The notes under the pieces: generated by a model
Databases searched by the model: none
Told to the model about the DNA's origin: nothing
The model's input: only the letters and a program-made list of their open reading frames with translations
NCBI GenBank assembly: GCA_026260175.1
Contig: JAKCWW010000868.1
Span: 58,588-82,104, forward strand
Source: Reticulitermes lucifugus
Lineage: Eukaryota > Arthropoda > Insecta > Blattodea > Rhinotermitidae
Direction: 5' to 3'
DNA length: 23,517 nucleotides
Part shown: positions 1 through 9,849 of the stretch, one piece after another
Position numbering within the stretch: position 1 is the stretch's first letter
Layout: each line of letters starts with the position of its first letter
Translations under genes and position numbers: made by a program

Positions 1-75
1 TTTCGGGACTTTAAAAATCAGACTTCTTACAGGGGAAAACTTCTTATGTGGGGATTTCTTATCTGGGTTCTACTG
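1..75 (-). mobile_element. Terminal fragment of a pogo/Tigger-type MITE, cut by the window edge
   Basis: Read on the minus strand this begins CAGTAGAACCCAGATAAGAA and continues through repeated TAAGAAGT-type units. It aligns almost base for base with the left half of the complete element at 16557-16731, with only a handful of mismatches over 75 bases, so it is a second copy of that family in the opposite orientation. The expected TA target site beside the terminal CTG reads TG here and is followed by a (TA)n run. The rest of the element lies off the left edge. No coding capacity. Confidence 0.8.
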
Positions 76-76
76 T

Positions 77-106
77 GTATATATATACATACATATATAT
101 ATATAA
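77..106. repeat. AT-rich (TA)n simple repeat
   Basis: An imperfect TATATA/CATACATA run directly beside the MITE end. Such runs supply the TA dinucleotides used by pogo/mariner-type elements. Confidence 0.8.
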
Positions 107-169
107 AACTCATAGGATTGAATAGTGTATACTAAAGCATGCCGTACGTCTTCAGATAAAAACCAACAG

Positions 170-373
170 GAGGCTGGAGGTGACAGGGAGCGTGCAGCAG
201 CCCTGTACATGGCGTGTCGACATCTGCCTACTCCACTACTGTCCTCGCCAGGTGAACGTGCTGGAATGTTAGCTGAAGCTGCGAAGACTCTAGAGCGAAT
301 TGGCGATCGAAAGCGACTACAGGATTGTTATCGTCTTATGAAATCACTTGGGAGCAGTTCTGTCACAAATTGA
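170..373 (+). CDS. 3'-terminal coding exon of an unidentified conserved-looking gene
   Basis: An open frame ends in TGA at 371-373. I place the exon start after the CAG at 167-169, a plausible splice acceptor; an alternative acceptor is the TTCAG ending at 155. The deduced peptide runs from EAGGDRERAAALYMACRHLP to a C terminus ending GSSSVTN. It is rich in Ala, Leu, Arg and Glu, with segments such as ERAGMLAEAAKTLERIGD and RKRLQDCYRLMKSLG that look like a pair of amphipathic helices of TPR or related helical-repeat type. GC content and codon use are clearly higher and more protein-like than the AT-rich flanks, which is the main reason to believe it is coding. The protein family is not recognised. 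The gene is upstream of and co-oriented with TM9SF3, about 8.3 kb away. Earlier exons lie off the left edge. Confidence 0.6.
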   Translation, partial: EAGGDRERAAALYMACRHLPTPLLSSPGERAGMLAEAAKTLERIGDRKRLQDCYRLMKSLGSSSVTN

Positions 374-741
374 ATGAGTTAACGTCACAGACTGCGAGGA
401 AAGAAAGAAGGTAGTCGTAACTCCTGTAGGGGAATCATTATGGAGATTGAGCAAGAGCTGGTGAGTAGCAGCACGCAGATGTTCAGTACTAAGAGTTACT
501 GAATACAGAACAGATGACCACTAGGGAGGCAGTAATGAATGAGAAACACTGGGTAAATTATAAGAATAGAAATGATAAGGTATGGCTCGTGACATACTAC
601 CATTTGGTTTGAATGAAAAGTTTCTTTGCATTTGACACGGGTTGGACTTACGTGTTATGAAGTACCTTAACACGTTTTCTAATAATAATGGCACACCGTA
701 ATCATACTGATGTTAATTTTCTCTTTAGTATTGTCATCAGC
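374..741 (+). other. Probable 3' UTR / downstream flank of the upstream gene
   Basis: No open frame or repeat is recognised. By position it is 3' UTR or flank of the gene ending at 373. No canonical AATAAA was spotted before the MITE at 746, so the poly(A) site is not placed. Confidence 0.35.
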
Positions 742-745
742 TTAA

Positions 746-1046
746 CACATTCACTGTCAAAGTCGACCATGGTCGATTTACGTATTTACATTTTAAATTG
801 CCAGCATCGACTTTAGTCGATCTAAAGTTTACTCTGCTCTTTTGCCTTAAATAGGCCACACACACAATATGTTCTTTCAGGAAACATATTTTACATCTTT
901 ATTGAAACCTAGCTGACAACTAGAAAAAATAATTTTATATATAATTATATTTTGTAATTTATAAGATGACGCACTAGTTGTTTAACATTCAAAAAATCGC
1001 TGGCAATTTACACCATCGGGGATTTAAATGCCCGGCATTGAACGTG
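746..1046. mobile_element. piggyBac-like MITE with TTAA target duplication
   Basis: TTAA at 742-745 and at 1047-1050 flank a 301-bp unit. The left end reads CACATTCACTGTC and the right end, on the other strand, CACGTTCAATGCC, so the terminal inverted repeats match over roughly 13 bases with few mismatches. Subterminal sequence is also mirrored: TAAATTGCCAGC on the left and GTAAATTGCCAGC in reverse on the right. Inside the left part lies a GTCGACCATGGTCGA palindrome and a related GTCGA motif, possibly subterminal binding sites. TTAA duplication is the hallmark of piggyBac transposases. No transposase is encoded, so it is non-autonomous. Confidence 0.72.
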
Positions 1047-1050
1047 TTAA

Positions 1051-1950
1051 GAGCGGTTCCCTGAAATATCTCCTCTTGTTAACCTGTCCTTTTACTGGGC
1101 TTCTACAACATTACCTTTTCCTCATGGACCATACTGCAGGTACATCCATGTTCACGTAAGTTATTTCTGTAACCTGAAAATATATTATTTTACATATAAT
1201 GAACCGTGACTCATTTTATCTCACATCATAAATCCCTTTGCAGATCCCAGAAAATGCAGTTTATCATCAGTCCTCTTTATTTTCTATTACTGTCCAAATT
1301 TTGATCACCATCAACAAAAATGCCCTTGCGTTGTCTTTGTTTCTTTTACTACATTATTGTCAGGTTAATTTTATTTTCATAACTACATGGAACCATAATG
1401 AATACATTAAACATGAATATGACATTTACGTTTGAGGCAGGACTACAGTAACAAACAGGTGAGAATGTCAGTGTAGGATCCATATTCACTTGAATACTGC
1501 TAAGACTTGTGAAATGTCAGTATTCTTTGTTCCAGCATTTACATGTAAGAATAGGGTAACTACATGAGTGAGCATCTGTTGACTTAAGTCTGATTTTGAG
1601 TCTGTTCAAAATGTGGAAATATATTGTATAAAGAAATATGACTTAACACAACCTTTCTCATTGCATTTGGCATGTACTGAACCGGAAGCTGTGCCACATA
1701 ACACATTCAGACGTGCGGTGAGAAATTTCTGCAGTGCTTCAGAGTTTGTCATTTGTTGAGTTCTGTGCTTACACAAGGGAAACTGTTGTCACCAACATCA
1801 CAAGATTAATTGCTATTAGAGATGCAGTTTATACTAATCTGAAGGTGATTACACTCTTCATTCACGAATGTGTTACAAAATCTAGAGTTTTAAGTAACTC
1901 ATTAAAGCAGCTGGGTTCAGTTCCTTGTAAGGGCACAGACTTCTGTCCCA
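1051..1950. other. Intergenic, nothing recognised
   Basis: AT-rich sequence with short chance open frames that lack any family resemblance. No tRNA, gene or confident repeat seen. Confidence 0.5.
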
Positions 1951-2330
1951 CTCAACAATTAAACCAACAAATGCACTTTATTCCTTAATTATGTTCATTG
2001 ACCCTACACATTTTGGCTGCAGCAGAGCCATCATCAGGGGTTCAAGGTCACGCTCACTTTAACATTCACTGTTCCATTTGGTATCACCACTTACACACCA
2101 CAATGTATGTCAAGTTGCTGTTAACAGTTGATAACACTCACTGTTTCTATTTATACAACCTTATCTTTTAAATGTGTGATGTAGGTTGGTTTCATCTTGG
2201 GTTAAAAACGTAAAAGTTGATAATACAATGTCGTTAAAAGTTGTTAAAAATTATTAAAAATTGCTGGCAATTGATTTGTATACAAATATTGTTGTCCGTG
2301 CCCTGTTTTCGTTATTGGTGTCATGTTGGT
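1951..2330 (-). mobile_element. Penelope-like retroelement non-coding fragment (tentative)
   Basis: On the minus strand a hammerhead-like motif (2041-2001) is followed about 25 bases later by a tail reading AAGTGCATTTGTTGGTTTAA (1977-1958). The same order, motif then related tail, recurs at 17190-17284 and 21485-21599. On its far side the element seems to extend to roughly 2330, where a sequence with TGTATACAA and GTTGTCC resembles the corresponding far side of the 17.2-kb copy. There is no reverse transcriptase here. Assignment to Penelope-like elements rests on their known association with minimal hammerhead motifs. Boundaries are approximate. Confidence 0.4.
2001..2041 (-). ncRNA. Hammerhead-ribozyme-like motif, copy A (core mutated)
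   Basis: Minus-strand parse: ACCC (2041-2038), CUGAUGA (2037-2031), one extra U, GGCU hairpin with loop CUGCUGC closed by AGCC (2029-2015), AAAA where GAAA is expected (2014-2011), tiny helix III UGUG, UA, then GGGU (2004-2001) pairing with ACCC. The order matches a minimal type I hammerhead. The G-to-A change at the position of catalytic G12 and the unpaired U after CUGAUGA argue that this copy is inactive. Confidence 0.35.
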
Positions 2331-2947
2331 GTGGCAGTCACATAAAATTTATTTCTGTCCGACATTTAGACCAATTCTTGCACCCCCAATTAAATGGGTA
2401 CTGGGATTATTTCTTCTTTGGAGCATCTGCAGGATGAAGCTGACCACTCATCTGTTAAAGTGCTGAGGTCTGTGATGCATGGATCTCCCCACATGCATTT
2501 ACAAAATGAGTACACTTGGTTCCAATACTGATGTGCTTCCTTGTTGACAAAGGCTGAAGAGATCCATGTTGATGGCGCAGTGGCATTTTAACTTCTACCA
2601 CTTGTGCACTGCACATTCTTTGAGACTGCTAACCAGGCCAAATAATGCCAGCTACACTGAATTTCTGCTGAATTTAAACACTGCAAAGTACGTGTTTCTG
2701 AGCTCTTGTTGTAATTATCCTCAACAATTGTATTTCATCCATAAATCATCACAGAATGATATTGGACATGTCCAGAGAGTAGTTACAGTGAACAGTATTA
2801 GAATTACAGTAAACGCAAACAAACACGTAAATCTGATATAATTACATACATGTACAGGACCACAAAAGACACTGATTAACGTAGTACACAGAAGAAAGCA
2901 CTGACAATTACAATACAGAGATACATCTTTAACCCAGTTCCTACAAA
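2331..2947. other. Intergenic; partly likely 3' tail of the adjacent LINE
   Basis: No gene recognised. The part just below 2948 is downstream of the minus-strand LINE stop codon and may be its 3' UTR; its end is not visible. Confidence 0.35.
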
Positions 2948-3363
2948 TTAGGAGTCAACTGTCATAAATTCTTCCACCGAATAAAAACTCTTTTCAAGTA
3001 GGAAGTTTCCAAGCATCGTCTTGAATTTTATTATTGACTTAACAACACTTTTAATTTCACTAGGCAGTTTGTTATAAACAAGCACACTGTTGTAAGCAAT
3101 ACTCTGTTCGAATAGTTTGGTGTTGTGGCTTGTAATGAATAAATCTGACTTAGTCCTTGTATCATGCGAATGAAACATAGAATTAGTTTTGAATTTACTT
3201 GAGGACATTTTAATGTATAGGAGAATTCAATAGATATATATACACAAGGCAGTATCATAATCTTTAATTTTTTAAAATATGGTTTGCAACTTGTAGTGCT
3301 TGAAATATTAGCTATTAATCTTATTGGCCTTTTTTGTAGTTTATATATGCCACTTTGTAGCAT
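2948..3363 (-). pseudogene. LINE (CR1/jockey-like) reverse transcriptase C-terminal fragment, frameshifted
   Basis: Two overlapping minus-strand frames together give the end of a non-LTR retrotransposon ORF2. The upstream frame (3363 to about 3209) reads LQKRPIRLIANISSTTSCKP then YFKKLKIMILPCVYI, matching the typical 'QKRAIRII...C.PLFKKL.ILTLP..YI' block. The other frame (3208-2948) reads HDTRTKSDLF, YNKLPSEIKS, FLLEKSFYSVEEF and ends in TAG/TGA-type stop, matching the HxTRxKxxL and YNKLPxxIK block of the C-terminal end. The shift between frames near 3205 shows it is dead. It is 5'-truncated, as is usual for LINE insertions. The assignment is by motif memory, not by search. Confidence 0.7.
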
Positions 3364-3532
3364 GTTGTATTACTGTACCATATGGCTCAGTGTAACTGTT
3401 TAGTTAATGAAACACATTTCAGTGATAATCACAGTTACTAAGTGTGTTGCCATAATGTTAGTCACTGCACTGGAACTTGACGGGAAATAGATGCAGGATT
3501 GCCAGCTTGAGTGTGGGTTAGAATTTCATGTA

Positions 3533-3839
3533 CAGTAGAACCTCGGTTATCCAAATTTCGCTTAACCGAAACGCCTTTTTTTAATGTGATTCCCAGAACT
3601 GCCTGCCACGAGACACCTCTGAGCCTCTCCTCATCAGTTTGTTGCGAAAAGTTGACGTGTGCGGATTGTATCTGTGAATATCATACACTTTATTGTGCCA
3701 TAAATTTTATTAACATAAGACATGTTTCTTAATAAATGTTATTTTTATTGCACCTTATCATGTCAAGTCGAATTTCTGAAATTTTGCTTATCCGAAATCG
3801 GGTCCGCCCCCTTTATTTCGGATAATCGAGATTCTACTG
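3533..3839. mobile_element. pogo/Tigger-type MITE, 307 bp, TA target site
   Basis: TA at 3531-3532 and 3840-3841 flank ends CAGTAGAACCTCGGTTATCC (left) and CAGTAGAATCTCGATTATCC (right, reverse strand). Ends of CAG plus ACCTCG type and TA duplication are characteristic of pogo/Tigger elements. Subterminal TTATCCGAAAT-type units are repeated in both orientations. Non-coding; a short chance open frame overlaps it. Confidence 0.85.
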
Positions 3840-3841
3840 TA

Positions 3842-4480
3842 ATGGCAGCTATTAGCAACCGTATGTCATGACTATGGTTCCATGAAAAATAGTGTTCAAG
3901 AAGGATCTGTAGAGTAGTGATGCTGGGAATTTGTGACATCACACTAGTGGTACATAGCTCAAGATGGCCGAGTTCAGGTGATGCCAACGTTGATCCTAGC
4001 TGCAACAGATGGAAATGCTGATACGACATTCTGTTGCTCTCATTGTCAGTGATAGCAAGCACAGCAGCTAGGAGAGAGTATTTACTGCTCAGTGACAAAA
4101 TTACTTCTGTGGGTCTTATATGTCCCACATCATCAAGTCACGGCTGCAGTGAATGCTTCAGTCAATGCACACAGGAATCCAGACGCAGTCTGAACAGACC
4201 TAGAACTATGAGTGTTCAGTGTCTTGCCCCAAGACTGCAGGGTTGCTTTGATGCTGATGTTTGTTCGAGTGTCACTGTTGTTGCTAGCTGTGTGAGCTTT
4301 AATTATAATTGTTATTTCTATAATGAACTGATCCGTCAGTAGTAAGTGGTGCATAGTGGAAGAAAGATTCATAATTGCAGTCTTTAAGGTGCAGTTTTGC
4401 AAACCTCTGAAGTTCTTCCTGTATCTTTTTGACTCATTTCCTGGCCATGGCCTCCACTGACTGGGGTTTTGAAATAGTGT
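3842..4480. other. Intergenic, nothing recognised
   Basis: Opposing short open frames at 3763-4402 show no family resemblance and are overlapping shadows. No repeat identified. Confidence 0.45.
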
Positions 4481-4735
4481 TTTACAGAGTGGGGTTGTTA
4501 ACCCTATTACAAACCCCCAACCTGGAGGACCAGGATTTTATACTGGGGTTTACTCCCTTAGGGACACTGCATCTGGCACCTCCACAGAGGCCTGTCCAGC
4601 TTGAGTGATCCTTCTGGTAGTTCCTATAGCCCCCAGCCTCTTTGAAGCCCATAATCCTCCCTGCCTGGCCCCATATGGGCCTTCATAAAGGTGGTGTCCC
4701 CTGGGAAGGCCTCAGAGCAGAATTTTATTCCTGAT
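4481..4735. repeat. GC-richer repeat-like block of unknown class
   Basis: A stretch with many CCC/GGG tracts and phrases such as CCCCAACCTGGAGGACCAGG and CCATATGGGCCTTCATAAAG stands out from the AT-rich surroundings. It looks like an old retroposon fragment, but no termini, duplication or coding frame could be found. No second copy occurs in this window. Confidence 0.35.
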
Positions 4736-5337
4736 GGTGTAAAATTGAAAAGTGTATTTCATACAGTGTATGATATTTATGAAAATGCTGTGTGGTGCTT
4801 TGAATGGTAGTCAACCCCAAAATGCCATCAACTTAAGGTCTTTTAAGTTTTTGAAGTGTGAATATTGCCACACTTTATTTTGTTAATCATTTTGTTCAGC
4901 CACAACAATATTTAACTTCTAATTAATGTATTAATCATTTTTACCAAGATGGTCAGCTTCCTCCCAAATACTGATCAACTTCCAGTCTATCAACGAGCTT
5001 GTTATTCATATTTCAGCTGACACTTGTAAAAAGTGTAAGCATTGAATGTAGGTGAAGGTAGTAAGTTACGAAATATATGCACCATACAGCACTTCTGATG
5101 CATTTACCTTCTTTTGTTTAATTATCTTGAAAAACATAAGACTTACGGAAAAGGACTATTCATAGGCTGTGTTTTCATTTCTTCTCTGTAATTTGTGGAA
5201 AACATTTTTCACTCTGATAAACATCTCACAAGTTGTACTTGAGATATGTGCACAAATCCACGTACGTCTTCACATAATGTCCATTGTTGTCTTATATACC
5301 ATATTTACCCAAATACATTAATTTTTTTCCCCCAATA
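4736..5337. other. Intergenic, nothing recognised
   Basis: AT-rich. The segment ACCATATTTACCCAAATACA just before the next element resembles one end of another dispersed repeat, possibly the target into which that element inserted; only one end is visible. Confidence 0.35.
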
Positions 5338-6186
5338 CAGGCATCCCCCGCTATAGTGTGCTTCACTTAGTGCCATTTTATTATAGTGCTCTTTCTGTGT
5401 TTTTAATTTTATTTTGCACAGGACTGTTTACATAGCTGAACTAGTATCTGAGCACTTGCGTTTGTGTTAACTGCATTAACTGGTGACTGAGCACCGTCAG
5501 TCGACATTAGCAGCTACTGAAGGAAGAAGCCGCAACAAATCACAGCAGCACATAACCATAATGCAATTTTGTGCTTGAAGTGGTACAGTGTGGTGTAAGT
5601 TGCATCACATCTTGTGTGTTTAGTGTACTGTGGTTATTCTTTTGGATTCTCTTGGCTATAGTTATTCACGACTTGTCAAAAGCATGAAACCACGTGTGTG
5701 AAAACAGCTTCTCTAAATGTGCATAGGAAAAAGCTTGTCACTAGCAGTGAAGTTGAATGTCATTAGATGTGAGAATACCAGTTCAATGCTTGCAAAGCAT
5801 TGTTCTTTGTGGGATAAACGGTACAATCTATTTGGAAAAAACAATTGTTGAATGATAATGACTCCTCAAAATTAAATATTACTCTGTATATATATTTAAT
5901 ATTATTTTCACCGTGCATGTTTATTAACACTAGTAAACACTATACCAACACATGCATGTGTTGGTATAGTGTTTATTACTCTGTATACTTCTAATTGTTA
6001 ATCTGATTTCAGTACTGAAATACACCTGACATTGGGAATTAAATATCACTGACACATAAGCTGACAGTACAAATTAGATCTGCGTACATTAATTCTTATG
6101 GAAAATGTTTCCTCGCTTAATGCCGTTCCAGCTAGTGCTCTGGTTTTTCTGGAAACAATTTGAGAGCACTAAGTCAGGGATGCATA
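5338..6186 (+). mobile_element. Tigger-like DNA transposon deletion derivative, about 850 bp
   Basis: The left end after TA reads CAGGCATCCCCCGCTATAGTG. The right end on the reverse strand reads TGCATCCCTGACTTAGTGCTC, matching after a damaged CAG. GCATCCCNNGCTTAGTG ends and TA site are Tigger-like. Subterminal TTAGTGC/TAGTGCTCT units occur at both ends. Between about 5700 and 5840 a broken frame reads RKSLSLAVKLNVIRCEN and, after a shift, NACKA and SLWDK pieces, resembling the N-terminal helix-turn-helix start of Tigger/CENP-B transposases. Most of the transposase, including its catalytic core, is missing. Confidence 0.62.
5934..5975. repeat. 42-bp perfect palindrome without spacer
   Basis: Centred between 5954 and 5955 in ACATGCATGT. 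The half-site ACACTATACCAACACATG is mirrored exactly on the other side. It lies within the Tigger-like element. ATTACTCTGTATA-type sequence occurs on both sides (about 5879 and 5976), like a short direct repeat. Confidence 0.92.
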
Positions 6187-6928
6187 TATATCATCTGAAA
6201 TTGCGGGGTTACGTTATAACTGTGCGAAATGTTTGTGTTCTCTACAGGTATTTTCCTGAAAATTAAAAACTATCATGAAGGGGGATAATCTTATCTGCAG
6301 GGTTGTATATTCTGCAAAATTTCGTATATTACAGTGTGTTAACAGAATTTATTAAAACTACCGTATATCAAATATGAAAATATTCAGTGTGGTTATTGAC
6401 TTTGTCATGCATGAACACATACATACAGTGAAGCTGATGATTACATTTATACAGAGTTTCATATGACCAATAATGAGAGTTGTCCCTGCACGTGAGCACC
6501 ATGTTATAAGGATATGTACAAGAGTGGACGAATAGCTACTTGTGTTCTTAACTTGGGCACTAGATGGAAGTGAGTAGTTAGGTTTGCAATTTGGTCATTC
6601 TAACTTCTGGATAATGAGTATAATTATGAATGGTGTGCCAGGTAGAAAGTAGTTGGGCAAAATAAATAGATATAATATGAAACCAGAGTGATAATTTCTG
6701 AAAGCAAAGCAATATAATTATTGGTGTGTGTGTGTGGTTTTTGTGTGATGGCAGTAGGATTCTTTTGAAGGTAAGTGAATGAAGGTGTACAAAAATTGAG
6801 GAAGAAAGTTACATTTATATACGAAAGATGTTTCTGGGAGGACAGAGAAGAATTAAAGGTTCTTTGCCATAGGCCAACCCACCCTGACAGAAACATCAAT
6901 GGATGAGAGTTACAGCATTTGCCTAGAG
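6187..6928. other. Intergenic, nothing recognised; short (GT)n
   Basis: AT-rich sequence with a short GTGTGTGTGTGTG run near 6723. A minus-strand open frame across 6624-6953 has no family resemblance and runs into the adjacent hAT element. Confidence 0.45.
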
Positions 6929-7210
6929 CAGTGTTTCCTAACCTTTCTTCCATGGAGGAATCCCTAAAATAATTTGTAATATCCTGAGGAATTCCTACCT
7001 ATGGAAACATTTATAGGCCAGCAAACCCAGAGGCAGTTGGTAGCACATGGAGATTACGCTGGTACTGCCAAATGCTGGAAAAAAATTCCCGTAATATTTC
7101 AAGGGATGTTTGGTATTTTTCGTGGTTTTTTAACATTCTTCTGTATTTATTCCACAATTTCTCATGGAACCCCTAGCAATGTTCTGCAGAACCCTGGTTG
7201 GAAAACACTG
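6929..7210. mobile_element. hAT (Charlie-like) MITE with 8-bp target duplication
   Basis: Ends read CAGTGTTTCCTAACCTTTC (left) and CAGTGTTTTCCAACCAGGG (right, reverse strand), which is the CAGnG-TTC-YAACC type of hAT termini. The flanks are GCCTAGAG (6921-6928) and GCCTTGAG (7211-7218), an 8-bp duplication with one mismatch, the length expected for hAT. 282 bp, no transposase. Confidence 0.85.
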
Positions 7211-8460
7211 GCCTTGAGGGTATCAGTAAAACTAGGAAAGCTGAGAAAAAGAATTTAGGAGAGCTGCTGCTTGGCTATTTTTGGATGCTGGGTGTGCTTC
7301 TCTGTGTTCAGTACATATATTTGTTTGTTCATACTGTATTAGCCATAAACAATAATAATATGCTTATCTTTTGGTCTTATTTTTTAAACAGTCACGTTGA
7401 TGAGTACTTGTAAAATTTTTATTTTAAATGTTTAAAAGGTCTATGCTTATATTTTATTATCTACAGCCCTCATCAAGCTGCTTACATTGACACTTTGACC
7501 ATCTAAGTGTAATAGCACAACTTGTATATACATAAAAGGAATCCACCAAAGGTGATGTGTTTACTAGTCATTGCATTGGCATACTATGTGATGTCTACCC
7601 AAAGTATAAAATTTAAAACCAATTAAAAAATGTATACCTCAAAAGTGTTGCAAACCTTCCATCAGGCTACACCGCATCTGCTGTTCATTAAACATACTGT
7701 TTTCACCTACACGGTTCACAGTATGGTGAAGCAGAGTGACTTGGTATTGTAACCTAGAATTAGTTTGTTGTACCAGGCATGATGATGATGATGAATTGTT
7801 AGTTTCGAGAACTGGTGGCATAATGATTGTCAATGGAAAACTGAAATGCTTGGATTAAATCTTGGGTTTTGGCAGTGAGAAGAAAACACACTGTATCTCC
7901 ATTACAAAAATCAATCAGGCAAACCTCTGAGGATTAAAATTAATCAACATTACATATAAAAATTTTTTTCACACCTCTCAGAGAAATTAACAGGAAAGTT
8001 AGCAATATTCCTAACACGAAGGCAACAGGTTCCTCTAAAACGTCGACATACTATCACATTCCTTTCCATATCTTAAGCTACTACCGTCCAAACCCCAAAC
8101 CTCATGTTCATAAAACGCTTTGCTACGGAGTCTCATTCACCTTCGTGACACTTACTGTTCTTACAAATCCCCATACGCTACGAAGAAAAAGAAGAATTTT
8201 TGGCACGAAAGTCAGACACTTTTAAGGACTAACAAAACATGACAAACGTCTTTTTATGGTTAGGAATATAATCCTTGCGCGTTGTCATGTTTGTGTGCTA
8301 AGCAGTCTCACCAACTTTCCAGAAGGGGGGAATTCGCTCATTACACGGACTGATATAGGAGAAATAATTAAGAAGTGACAATGTAAACTCATGCCTCAAC
8401 TGCTAAAGTTTTTAATTGTTTTTACAAGTGTTATTTTACTTAAATTCGTGTATTTGATCC
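7211..8460. other. Intergenic region upstream of TM9SF3
   Basis: No gene recognised on either strand. A short (GAT)n run lies at 7781-7794. From about 8000 the sequence loses obvious repeats and may contain distal promoter sequence, but no element can be named. Confidence 0.4.
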
Positions 8461-8667
8461 AGTTTCATCTACTTAATAGCTAAGCGCGTGACCACTTGCA
8501 CGCGACATCAGAGACACCTTGCGATTTACGTGGCAGTAGAACAAATGTTATCGGTTGCTGTGCCGATGTTGTCAAATTGCGCTATCAATGGAGAAAACGC
8601 GTAGCGATTTATGTATCTGAAATAATCCGAGTTAGTTTGTTAGTGTTTAATTTATTTTTTTGTTAGT
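8461..8667 (+). promoter_or_regulatory. TM9SF3: Probable promoter / 5' UTR of TM9SF3
   Basis: CpG dinucleotides (AAGCGCG, CACGCGAC, AACGCGTAGCG) cluster here, unlike the CpG-poor flanks, as expected near a housekeeping start. No TATA box is evident. An in-frame TAG at 8641-8643 lies 24 bases before the ATG, so translation cannot begin further upstream in this frame without splicing. The transcription start is not visible. Confidence 0.5.
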
Positions 8668-8739
8668 ATGTCTTCGGTGTGTATTTTACTTGTTATTTGC
8701 ATCATTGCTTGCGTGAACAGCGACGAGCACACTCATATA
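8668..8739 (+). CDS. TM9SF3: TM9SF3 exon 1: signal peptide and mature N terminus
   Basis: Encodes MSSVCILLVICIIACVNS followed by DEHTHI. It has a short n-region, a strongly hydrophobic core and a likely signal-peptidase site after VNS. The DEHxH start of the mature chain matches what I recall of animal TM9SF3. ATG at 8668 has A at -3 and an in-frame upstream stop (8641), supporting the start. The exon is exactly 24 codons and ends at a strong donor GTAAGT (8740), phase 0. It continues into 13701, where the residues join as [14 protein letters not shown], aligning without a gap to the expected protein. TM9SF3 is a nine-span membrane protein of the Golgi/endosomal system; related nonaspanins help to sort membrane proteins, including glycine-rich transmembrane segments. 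Intron 1 is about 5 kb. Confidence 0.88.
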
Positions 8740-9849
8740 GTAAGTCCTATAATTCACTATATTTACCCCAGAATCGGCGTTCGCAAAAGTAGTTTTGTGT
8801 ATGTTATGCAGTCTGTTCCGTAATGTGATTCCTTACAATTAATGATATGTATGATGTAGAATTGTAGTATGTATTGGCATTTTTGTGGCACCATAAACCG
8901 CCACCTCCAAAGTGAATATGAAGGGGACGTCCGGAGGTTGACAGTGACGTTACAGAAGAGGCGTTTCTTGATTTCGTACACGGGTTACAGGTGTAATTAT
9001 TCTACTATATAAGTCACATATTAATGGAAGATACTAATGTACTGTTGCAAAAGGAAGACGTTTCTCTAAGATGGACTAAAATTGTAACATTTTGGAAAAG
9101 CGAATTTGGACCCATAGTTTGAAGTGTTAATTTCAGTCCCTCCATGTACTTCTTACTTATTTCAGCCCCACAAAGTGAATCTTCCATTTTCTTGAACAAT
9201 TGTGTCACATGAGTACATGAGAGCAGAAAATACATTTATGACCCCATGTACCATTCTTAGCAAAAATTAATTCTGAACATAACCTTGACACTATGACTGA
9301 CGGTTAATACAACTTGAGATCAGCACAGTGAGTAACAAAATGTAGAACTAGTGTGTGTATCAGAGTTTCCAGCTCCTGCTAGGAAGCCTTTTGTAACAGC
9401 CAGCAGGTGGAACTTACTTTTGGAATGTCACATTAAGTTGGTGCAATTACAGATGCAATCCAGAATCTTTCCTCATAGAGATTCTATTCCTGTTGTATTG
9501 CATATTTTACTTTTTCCATAACCTTTAATGGACGAATGGGACAATCTTGTACCATTAAAGGTACATCTGAACAGGAAACAGTCCAGCAGCAGGCATTTAA
9601 ATTTAGTAGTGTTCTGGCTGCATTTTAAAGGCTGTATGCTAAAGGTTAAAAGGTGTAATTATAGGGTCCTTAGTTTGTCTGGCCAATATCATTGGTCATT
9701 GTGTGTTGGCTAGTATATTGCCTAGAACTTTGCTGAATCAGTGACTCGGCTACCTCCCATACTGTGGCAGAGACGTTATGTCTGTATGGAATTGTTGACA
9801 GTTATCAGTAGTGCCTGAGGGAGATATAGACCCCACACTCATTCTTTTT
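8740..9849 (+). other. TM9SF3 intron 1, 5' part: nothing recognised
   Basis: No open frame with family resemblance and no confident repeat; the upper end may contain more of the transposase relic that follows. Confidence 0.45.

Noticed and set aside
3763..4402. Overlapping open frames of about 100-120 codons on both strands
   Set aside because: They shadow each other, show no family resemblance, no splice context and no coding-type composition compared with the true exons.
7001..7258. Open frame across the hAT MITE
   Set aside because: It lies mostly inside a non-autonomous element and shows no transposase motifs.
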